This document shows positions 32,176 to 37,566 of a DNA stretch of 37,566 nucleotides, in pieces. A model generated the notes under the pieces. The model made no database searches, was not told the origin of the DNA, and was given only the letters and a program-made list of their open reading frames with translations. How positions within the stretch are numbered: the first letter of the stretch is position 1; every line of letters starts with the position of its first letter. The position numbers were made by a program, and so were the translations under genes. Where the stretch lies: positions 1-37,566 of the forward strand of contig DASRDZ010000068.1 of the NCBI GenBank assembly GCA_035652335.1, read 5' to 3'. This DNA comes from DASRDZ01 sp035652335 (GTDB taxonomy: Bacteria; Chloroflexota; Dormibacteria; Aeolococcales; Aeolococcaceae).

Positions 32176-32988
32176 ATGGACAAGCCCCTGCGCATCGCCG
32201 AGGAGACCTACGTCCTCCCGTTCACCTTCCCCGTCCCCGGGCTGGGACTGCTCCAGGTCAACCCCATGGTCATCCGTGCCGAGCAGCCCGTGCTGGTCGA
32301 CACCGGACCACCCGTGTTCCGCGAGCAGTACCTGGAGGCCGCCTTCTCGCTGGTCGACCCCAAGGCGGTGCGCTGGGTCTTCCTCAGCCACGACGACCGC
32401 GACCATTCGGGAAACCTCATGCAGGTGCTGGACCTCTGCCCCAACGCGCGCCTGGCCACGACGTTCATCGGGGTGGGACGCATGGGCGAGGAGTGGCAGC
32501 TCCCCCTGCCGCGCGTGGTTCTGGTCAACGATGGCGAGAGCTTCGACGCCGGCGACCGCACGCTGACGGCGATCCGTCCCCCGCTCTTCGACGCACCCGG
32601 CACGCGCGGCCTGTGGGACTCGACGACCGGCGTGTACTACAGCGTCGACTCCTTCGGCGCCTTCATCCCCGCGCAGTGCGAGCAGATGGCGGACGTCCCC
32701 GAGGACGCCTACCAGAGGGGCTTCGCCATCTTCAACCGCATCAACCATCCCTGGCACGAGGTGAGCGACGGCGACCGGCTGGCCGCGCAGGTGGATCGCG
32801 TCCGCCGTCTCGACGCGCGCGCCATCGTCAGCTACCACGGCCCCACGGCGCACCACCGCAGCGCGCAGCTCTGCGACGCGCTGGTGGCAACGGCTGCGAT
32901 GGAGCCGATGCCGCTGCCGACGCAGGCGGACCTCGAGGCGATGCTGGCGGCCGGCGGCCATGCGGCGGAGCCCGCTGCGGTCGGCTGA
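32176..32988 (+). CDS. MBL-fold di-iron protein, ODP/flavodiiron-type without flavodoxin domain
   Basis: 270 aa. The metal motif is SHDDRDHSGN (His72, Asp74, Asp76, His77), DSTTGVYYSVDSFGAFI gives the bridging Asp, and AIVSYHGPTAHH the last His. This set, especially SVDSFGAF and the HGP turn, matches the di-iron domain of flavodiiron/ODP proteins rather than lactamases. Flavodiiron proteins reduce O2 or NO, and ODP-type single-domain forms serve as O2 sensors. No flavodoxin domain follows. A GAGGAG ribosome binding site lies 9 nt before the ATG. Confidence 0.85.
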   Translation: MDKPLRIAEETYVLPFTFPVPGLGLLQVNPMVIRAEQPVLVDTGPPVFREQYLEAAFSLVDPKAVRWVFLSHDDRDHSGNLMQVLDLCPNARLATTFIGVGRMGEEWQLPLPRVVLVNDGESFDAGDRTLTAIRPPLFDAPGTRGLWDSTTGVYYSVDSFGAFIPAQCEQMADVPEDAYQRGFAIFNRINHPWHEVSDGDRLAAQVDRVRRLDARAIVSYHGPTAHHRSAQLCDALVATAAMEPMPLPTQADLEAMLAAGGHAAEPAAVG

Positions 32989-33071
32989 CGGTGCGACGCG
33001 CAGGGAGGGCCGCGTCTCGCCGCCATGGCGCGTGACGTGGCTCCCCTGCGCATGCCGACGTCGTGCTCCGG

Positions 33072-34106
33072 CTATGCCCCCTCCGCCGGTTCCTCGACCA
33101 CCTTGCGGGCGCGGCTCGGTGCGACACGCGGCGGCTCACCAGGCATCTTCGGGTACACCGGCGGCCAGGGCGCGTCGAGCAGCCCGCTGGCCAGGTCACT
33201 GGCCGACATCTCCAGCAGCGGTTCGAGCGACTGCGGCGCGCGGGCCATGTCCTCCCACGGGTCGCCGTCGCGGGCGACGCGCTGGGGCACGGTGGCGATG
33301 GTCAGCGCGCCGATGTCGAGGCCGTCGAGCTCGTCCCAGCGGAAGGGCGTGGACACCTGCGCCCCGGGGCGGGCCCGCACCGACCAGGCGCCGAACACGG
33401 TCTTGTGCGGCGCGTTCTGGTTGAAGTCGACAAAAACGCGGGCGCCCCGCTCCTCCTTCCACCACGAGGCGGTGATCAGCTCGGGCCGGCGGCGCTCCAG
33501 CTCCCGGGCCACGGCGACGGCCGCCGCCCGCACCTCGTAGGAGGTCCAGCGCGGACGCAGCCGCACGTAGACGTGGATGCCGCGGTTCCCCGTGGTCTTG
33601 GGATGGCTGGCGATCCCCTTCTCGTCGAGCAGCGCCCTGGCCTCCCGAGCCGCCTCCTGGATCATCGGGAAGGTCACCCCCGGGCTGGGGTCGAGGTCGA
33701 TGCGCAGCTCGTCGGCGTGCTCGGGGTCGGCGGCGAGCGACGGCCAGACGTGGAAGCCGAGGCAGCCCAGGTTCACCGCCCAGAGCACGTGGGCGATGTC
33801 GGCGACGACCAGCGCACGCGAGGTGGTTCCGTTGGGAGTGCTGACGATGGTGGTCTGCAGCCACTCAGGGCGCTGGTCGGGCACGCGCTTCTGGAAGAAC
33901 GACGGGCCGCCCGCGCCGTGCGGGAACCGCTGCAGCAGCACCGGCCTGCCGCCCATCGCGCGCAGCGCCGGCGCCTCCACCGAGAGGTAGTAGCGGGCCA
34001 GGTCGAGCTTGGTCTCGCCCCGCTCCGCGAAGAAGACCTTGCCCGGGCTGGTGATCGCCACCTCGCGACCACCCGCCTCCAGCAGCACCGCATCCTCGCC
34101 GGCCAC
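33072..34106 (-). CDS. LigD-type polymerase/primase domain protein (stand-alone)
   Basis: 344 aa. The N-terminal part has ITSPGKVFFAERGETKLDLARYY. The polymerase core has HVLWAVNLGCLGFHVWPS, LRIDLDPSPG (the catalytic DxD pair), ASHPKTTGNRGIHVYVRL (the nucleotide-binding region) and RVFVDFNQNAPHKTVFGAWSVRARPGAQVSTP (third catalytic Asp and the phosphate-contact loop). It is the AEP-family PolDom used in bacterial non-homologous end joining, here with no ligase or phosphoesterase domain and no Ku gene in the window. GTG 34106 is preferred because TATGCT ends 7 nt before it; ATG 34118 is the alternative. It is divergent from the PRC-barrel gene. Confidence 0.92.
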   Translation of the reverse strand: MAGEDAVLLEAGGREVAITSPGKVFFAERGETKLDLARYYLSVEAPALRAMGGRPVLLQRFPHGAGGPSFFQKRVPDQRPEWLQTTIVSTPNGTTSRALVVADIAHVLWAVNLGCLGFHVWPSLAADPEHADELRIDLDPSPGVTFPMIQEAAREARALLDEKGIASHPKTTGNRGIHVYVRLRPRWTSYEVRAAAVAVARELERRRPELITASWWKEERGARVFVDFNQNAPHKTVFGAWSVRARPGAQVSTPFRWDELDGLDIGALTIATVPQRVARDGDPWEDMARAPQSLEPLLEMSASDLASGLLDAPWPPVYPKMPGEPPRVAPSRARKVVEEPAEGA

Positions 34107-34113
34107 GGGCGCC

Positions 34114-34157
34114 AGCATAGGGGAGCGGCGCCGCGCACGGTGCCGCGGTGCTATCGT
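34114..34157. promoter_or_regulatory. Divergent leaderless-type promoters of the LigD-like and PRC-barrel genes
   Basis: Minus strand: TATGCT (34114-34119) then GGCGCCC and GTG. Plus strand: TATCGT (34152-34157) then CGCCCGAC and GTG. Only 32 bp separate the two opposed hexamers, so the two -35 regions overlap and the promoters may compete. Confidence 0.45.
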
Positions 34158-34165
34158 CGCCCGAC

Positions 34166-34510
34166 GTGGCACCCGAGGACGACGAGCAGGAGATCGCCTG
34201 GACGGCGGTGCCCGCCAACGCGCCGGTGATCGCCAGCGACGGCGTCGAGGTGGGGCACGTCCTCGACGTGGCCGCGCTGCCCAACGAGGACATCTTCCAC
34301 GGCATCGTCTTCCATCACCACGCGCTCGGTCGCGCCCACCTCGTCCCCGCGGCGGACATCGCGCGCATCACCGACCGCGCCGTCCACCTCAGCATCGACA
34401 GCGCCGCCACCGAGGCATGCGAGGAGTTCCACGAGCTCACCGTCAAGCGCCTCGGCGTGCGCGGCATCCTCAACTGGAAGCACCTCGGCTGGAAGCGCTC
34501 CTCGGAGTGA
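34166..34510 (+). CDS. PRC-barrel-like domain protein
   Basis: 114 aa. The segment VPANAPVIASDGVEVGHVLDVAALPNEDIFHGIVFHHH, then RAHLVPAADIARITDRAVHLSID has the strand order and the VxASDGxEVGxVxDV opening of PRC-barrel domains. The C-terminal FHELTVKRLGVRGILNWKHLGWKRS is basic. PRC-barrels bind RNA or proteins in ribosome maturation and photosynthesis complexes; no specific role follows here. GTG 34166 is chosen over the longer frame because TATCGT ends 8 nt upstream. Sharing a promoter region with a LigD-like gene suggests a link, unproven. Confidence 0.75.
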   Translation: MAPEDDEQEIAWTAVPANAPVIASDGVEVGHVLDVAALPNEDIFHGIVFHHHALGRAHLVPAADIARITDRAVHLSIDSAATEACEEFHELTVKRLGVRGILNWKHLGWKRSSE

Positions 34511-34549
34511 CGGCGCGCCGCTGATGCGGCGCCACGCAACCCTCAACGG

Positions 34550-35353
34550 TTACCCCCGTCGCGCGACGACCTCTCCGTGCAGCACCGCGAAGTAGCCGTC
34601 CTCGCACGCCGCCCAGCGCCGCCAGGCGCCGGCGATGCGCTCCAGCTCCGCGGTGTCCGACAGCCCGTACTCCACCGCCTGCGTGGCGAACGAGGACAGC
34701 CGCACCCGATCGGCCCACAGCCCGCCCCACCAGGCGCGCGACTCCGGATCGGCGAACGTCCACGTCGAGCTGCTCGCCACGGCGTCGCGGAACCCGGCGG
34801 CCTGCACCCAGCCGAGCAGGTACCGTCCCGCGTCCGCCTCGCTGCCGTTGCGGCGCGTCACCGCGTGGTACAGCTCCAGCCAGCGATCGAGCAGCGGGTC
34901 GCGGGGCGCCCAGGCGAAGGCGGCATAGTCGCCGTCGCGTACGCCGAGGACGCCGCCGTCACGCAGGACGCGACGCATCTCGCGCAGCGCGGCCACGGGG
35001 TCGGTGAGGTGCTGCAGCAGCTGATGCGCGTGCACGGCGTCGAACGACGCGTCGTCGACGTCGAGCCCGTACACGTCGCCGCAGCGGAACTCGACGTTGC
35101 CGGCGCCCGACGATTCGCGCAGCGCGTCGGCCTGCGCGACGATGTCCGCCGAGGCGTCGACCCCGAGCACGCGTCCCGGCGCGACGATGCGCGCCAGGTC
35201 GAGGGTGATCGTGCCGGGCCCGCAACCGGCGTCGAGCAGGTCCATGCCCGCTTGCAGCCGGGGCAGAAGGTAGGCGCACGAGTTCGCCGCGGTTCGCCAG
35301 GTGTGGCTGCGCAGCACCGACTCGTGATGGCCGTGCGTGTAGATGTCCGGCAC
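34550..35353 (-). CDS. SAM-dependent methyltransferase (class I, type 11-like)
   Basis: 267 aa. SAM motif I is LLDAGCGPGTITLDLARIV (near 39-57), then VLGVDAS (motif II acidic end), FRCGDVYGLDVDDASFDAVHAHQLLQHLTDP (motifs III/IV), and REMRRVLRDGGVLGVRDGDYAAFAW. The family covers small-molecule methyltransferases; the substrate is unknown. The C-terminal half contains WVQAAGFRDAVASSSTWTFADPE, typical for this group. GTG 35353 follows TAGGCT by 6 nt, so it fits the leaderless set. It is separated from the next upstream gene by 9 nt and may be co-transcribed with it. Confidence 0.9.
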   Translation of the reverse strand: MPDIYTHGHHESVLRSHTWRTAANSCAYLLPRLQAGMDLLDAGCGPGTITLDLARIVAPGRVLGVDASADIVAQADALRESSGAGNVEFRCGDVYGLDVDDASFDAVHAHQLLQHLTDPVAALREMRRVLRDGGVLGVRDGDYAAFAWAPRDPLLDRWLELYHAVTRRNGSEADAGRYLLGWVQAAGFRDAVASSSTWTFADPESRAWWGGLWADRVRLSSFATQAVEYGLSDTAELERIAGAWRRWAACEDGYFAVLHGEVVARRG

Positions 35354-35362
35354 GCCGCGAGC

Positions 35363-35887
35363 CTACGGAGCGGTGGTGGCGGCCCCGCGCTCTTCCTGGC
35401 GCGCCTCCCACAGGCGTCCCAACGCCCACAGCCCCGAGGTCGCCGCCGAGATCCCGGCGCCGGCGCGGACGAGCAGCCCGTCAAGCGTCCCCCAGAAGCT
35501 GCTCCACTCGGTGAGCTGGACGACGAAGCCGAGCACCGCCAGCAGCAGCACCACGGCCGCGAGTGCGACGACGCCCAGCAGCGTCCAGTCGTCGAGGCTG
35601 CGGCGCTGGGCGGTGCTGCGGTTGCCGGTGAGGAGCAGGGCGACCACGACCGCGGGCGCGACCACCATCATGTGCGGACCGGTGAGGTCCAGCACGGTGA
35701 GGCGCGCTCCACCGTTGTCGTCGAAGAGCGTGACGAGGATGGTGGCCACGGCATAGAGCGAGACACCGGCGACGAAGCCGGCGCCCGCCAGGGGACGCCC
35801 GTCGGGAAAGCGCTGGACGAAGGCGGTGGGGAACCACCACGCGGGGACCTTGGCGGCGACATCGGCGCCGGCTGTGGCGTCGGCCAT
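35363..35887 (-). CDS. Integral membrane protein, about four transmembrane helices
   Basis: 174 aa. Hydrophobic segments are visible at GAGFVAGVSLYAVATILVTLF (about 35-55), MMVVAPAVVVALLLT (about 73-87), LLGVVALAAVVLLLAVLGFVVQL (about 103-125) and GLLVRAGAGISAATSGLWALG (about 138-158). The N-terminus (MADATAGADVAAKVPAWWFP) and C-terminus (EARQEERGAATTAP) are hydrophilic. No family is recognised. AGGGGGTGA 7 nt before the ATG is a good ribosome binding site. The methyltransferase gene follows 9 nt later. Confidence 0.7.
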   Translation of the reverse strand: MADATAGADVAAKVPAWWFPTAFVQRFPDGRPLAGAGFVAGVSLYAVATILVTLFDDNGGARLTVLDLTGPHMMVVAPAVVVALLLTGNRSTAQRRSLDDWTLLGVVALAAVVLLLAVLGFVVQLTEWSSFWGTLDGLLVRAGAGISAATSGLWALGRLWEARQEERGAATTAP

Positions 35888-35973
35888 CGTGAATCACCCC
35901 CTGGCACCCGGCGGCTGCATCGCGCCGGGCATCCGGCAGGGGACGATCATAGGCGGGCGCGGCCCGCGGCGCA

Positions 35974-36636
35974 TCAGGTGCTGCGGTCCTCCATCTCCCA
36001 GGCGTGGTCGAGGGCGTGCCACGCCGTGCGCCGCACCATGTAGCGCACCGGCCAGCCCCTCGCGCCCACCGGCCGGCCGTCGGACGGGCGCGACACCGCG
36101 TCGAGGATGCGCCGCCGCATCTCCGCGACGCCACCCTCGCGCCACTCCTGCGCGGTCATGCGCACGTCGAGCTTGCGCGCGTAGGCGCGCTCGGCGTTGA
36201 CGACGTGCTCCACCATGGCGTCGCGGTCGCGGCCGCCGCCGCGCGGTCCCTTGCGCAGCGACGCAGGTGAGCGCTTCGCCACCGCGGCGAGCTCCTGCCA
36301 GGCGGCGTCGAGCAGCGCGGCCATGCGCTTCGCTTCCGCGCCGCTCACCGGCTCGGCGTCGGACGGGAGGGGCACGTCGGGCGCACCGAAGTCGGTGGTC
36401 ATCGTGCCGTCGACGTGGGCCACCACCCGGAGGTCGCCCGCGCTGCGAACCGAGGGAAGCGTCAAGCCCGCGCGCGTGGCGACCCTCGCGTAGCGCGCGG
36501 CGTAGCCGGCGAGCATCTCCAGCGCCGCGTCGTCGCCGCGGGCGACACGACACCAGCCGGGCCAGTCGAGAGCGCATGCGAAGGTGCGCTTGGGACCGTG
36601 CTCCAGATACACGCCGACGCCGGACGAGCGGGCCAC
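35974..36636 (-). CDS. DinB-like superfamily protein
   Basis: 220 aa. The N-terminus has VYLEHGPKRTFACALDWPGWCRVARGDDAALEMLAGYAARYA, a conserved stretch of an actinobacterial DinB-like group. The later HVVNAERAYARKLDVRMTAQEW and RYMVRRTAWHALDHAWEMEDR are the helices with the usual metal-binding His pattern of DinB/maleylpyruvate-isomerase-like proteins. It may be a metal-dependent thiol transferase, but no substrate is implied. GTG 36636 is chosen because CATGCT ends 8 nt upstream; GTG 36612, right before YLEHGPKR, is also plausible. It is divergent from the rhodanese gene. Confidence 0.72.
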   Translation of the reverse strand: MARSSGVGVYLEHGPKRTFACALDWPGWCRVARGDDAALEMLAGYAARYARVATRAGLTLPSVRSAGDLRVVAHVDGTMTTDFGAPDVPLPSDAEPVSGAEAKRMAALLDAAWQELAAVAKRSPASLRKGPRGGGRDRDAMVEHVVNAERAYARKLDVRMTAQEWREGGVAEMRRRILDAVSRPSDGRPVGARGWPVRYMVRRTAWHALDHAWEMEDRST

Positions 36637-36704
36637 GGCAGCACAGCATGCCACCAGCGCGCTTGTGGTGTGCACGCGCGAGGCGACACACTGCACGCTG
36701 CACG

Positions 36705-37121
36705 ATGAGCGAGATCGACCGCCTCCTCGCCGAGGCGCGGCAGGGCATGGTCCGCCTCGACCCGCGACAGGCGCTGGCGCAGCTGCGCGACGGCGCGCTG
36801 CTGGTCGACACCCGCCCCGTGGAGCAGCGCCGCCGCGACGGCGAGATCCCCGGCGCGCTGGTGATCGACCGCAACGTCCTGGAATGGCGCCTCGACCCCA
36901 CCTCGCCCCACCGCATCCCCGAGATCACCGGCACCGGCCAGACGGTGATCGTCCTCTGTAACGAGGGCTACTCGTCGAGCCTCGCCGCCGCCACCCTGCG
37001 CCGCCTCGGCCTCCGCAACGCCACCGACGTCGAGGGCGGCTTCCAGGCCTGGGCCGCGGCCGGCCTGCCCGTCCGTGGCAGTGAAACGGCCCAATCGCAG
37101 CGCGGAGTCGAAGAGCCGTAA
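36705..37121 (+). CDS. Rhodanese-like sulfurtransferase
   Basis: 138 aa. A single rhodanese domain: LVDTRPVEQRRRDGEIPGALVIDRNVLEW (the CH2A-like Asp-Arg-Arg region) and the active loop VIVLCNEGYSSSLAAATLRRLG with Cys85, the persulfide carrier. The end has TDVEGGFQAWAAAGLPV, typical of the family. It moves a sulfane sulfur atom to an acceptor such as cyanide or thiol. It is divergent from the DinB-like gene; ATG 36705 gives the usual N-terminus. Confidence 0.92.
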   Translation: MSEIDRLLAEARQGMVRLDPRQALAQLRDGALLVDTRPVEQRRRDGEIPGALVIDRNVLEWRLDPTSPHRIPEITGTGQTVIVLCNEGYSSSLAAATLRRLGLRNATDVEGGFQAWAAAGLPVRGSETAQSQRGVEEP

Positions 37122-37158
37122 CGGACGCGCCCGGCCGCGCGCGCGGGGACTACGGTGC

Positions 37159-37204
37159 ACGGGCAGGCAGCCCGTAGAATCCCCCACCCTCGCACCGCGT
37201 GCGA
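37159..37204 (+). promoter_or_regulatory. Two small hairpins and a -10-like hexamer upstream of the last gene
   Basis: ACGGGC (37159-37164) pairs with GCCCGT (37170-37175) around AGGCA, and TAGAAT (37175-37180) overlaps its end, like a -10. A second stem, TCGCAC/GTGCGA (37190-37195, 37199-37204), follows. The last gene starts 30 nt later, so its leader may be structured. The first hairpin could instead end the rhodanese transcript. Confidence 0.35.
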
Positions 37205-37233
37205 ACCTGGACAGGTCGGTCAGCAGAGCCACG

Positions 37234-37566
37234 GTGCACCTCCGCCATCGGATCCCCCGACTCGAAGTCGTCGCCGTCGTCGTGCCGGCGCTGCTGCTCA
37301 CCGGCGCGGTCGCGGTGAGCGCGGCGGTGCCGCGGCAGGAGGCGGCGCCGGTCGCCGCTGCCGTCGCTCCGCGCACGGCCACGGCTGCACCCCACGCCAC
37401 ACGCGCCGCCGCGACGGCACGCACCACTCCGGCGCCCACGCCGGCGCCCACGCCCGTCCCCGCGCCGCCCCTCGCGACCGCGGCGGTGCAGCCCTCCGCC
37501 ATCCCGCCGATCCCGCCCGTGCCCAGCCCGCTGTCCGGCTGCCCCCCCCCCCCCCCCCCCCCCCCC
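37234..37566 (+). CDS. Secreted Ala/Pro-rich protein, 3' end cut off
   Basis: 111 codons without a stop, beginning GTG. The N-terminus LRHRIPRLEVVAVVVPALLLTGAVAVSAAVPRQEAAP is a signal peptide or signal anchor. It is followed by a low-complexity linker of Ala, Thr, Arg and Pro with PAPTPAP repeats, as in cell-wall-spanning linkers of exported enzymes. The functional domain would lie past the contig end. The last codons are Pro from the terminal C run, which may not be real sequence. Confidence 0.6.
   Translation, partial: MHLRHRIPRLEVVAVVVPALLLTGAVAVSAAVPRQEAAPVAAAVAPRTATAAPHATRAAATARTTPAPTPAPTPVPAPPLATAAVQPSAIPPIPPVPSPLSGCPPPPPPPP
37542..37566. other. 25-base C homopolymer at contig edge
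   Basis: All of the last 25 bases are C. Sequencers that read no signal as G produce such ends on the opposite strand, so this is probably an assembly artefact and should not be translated. Confidence 0.7.

Noticed and set aside
37181..37233. Riboswitch in the leader of the last gene
   Set aside because: Only one short hairpin is visible and no known aptamer consensus can be matched.

Overview
The window is very GC-rich chromosomal DNA, apparently from a Gram-positive-like (monoderm) bacterium: Actinomycetota or a relative such as Dormibacterota/Chloroflexota. This is an inference. It rests on an SCO1664-family protein, a HelY-type helicase next to DUF503, a stand-alone LigD-type polymerase, an ECF42-type sigma factor with a DGPF/YCII partner, several secreted or surface proteins, and the many genes whose start codon lies 6-10 nt after a TAnnnT-like -10 hexamer (leaderless transcripts). 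No phage genes, IS elements or CRISPR arrays were seen. The last 25 bases are a pure C run at the contig edge, probably an artefact.

Layout. 1-8.4 kb is core and housekeeping: the end of a GMC oxidoreductase with an LPxTG-like tail, a lone receiver domain, a long-chain acyl-CoA ligase, DUF503 plus HelY-like helicase, a deoxyribosyltransferase-like protein, a family 4-type uracil-DNA glycosylase, a small membrane protein, an SCO1664-family protein and tRNA-Arg(CCG). 8.4-13.7 kb is one minus-strand block: a large LuxR-type ATPase regulator, a 67-aa protein, and three tightly packed secreted proteins that look like a surface module.

13.7-18.6 kb is an accessory island. Modules are separated by four same-orientation copies of a 31-bp G-rich repeat: AbrB/PIN, a 536-aa unknown gene on the other strand, Phd/RelE, a 50-aa plus membrane-protein pair, and VapB/VapC. 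Each of the three toxin-antitoxin operons has its own promoter with an inverted repeat over the -10 or spacer region and an apparently leaderless antitoxin mRNA.

18.6-22.2 kb holds an O-methyltransferase, a small alpha-beta-barrel-like protein, the ECF42-type sigma factor with its YCII partner, and a DUF442-like phosphatase candidate. 22.2-29.8 kb is the most coherent possible system. A 1304-aa protein with two class III cyclase domains, an NTPase domain and helical repeats (the architecture of mammalian soluble adenylyl cyclase) is flanked on one side by an MFS transporter fused to a cyclic-nucleotide-binding domain. On the other side lies a small cyclic-nucleotide-binding protein that is followed 1 nt later by a secreted protein. 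I read this as a local cyclic-nucleotide circuit of synthase, gated transporter, and receptor with an exported effector.

29.9-37.6 kb contains a cupin, a TPR-LuxR regulator, a di-iron MBL-fold protein behind a large palindrome, a LigD-type polymerase divergent from a PRC-barrel protein, a SAM methyltransferase, a four-helix membrane protein, a DinB-like protein, a rhodanese, and the start of a proline/alanine-rich secreted protein cut by the contig end.
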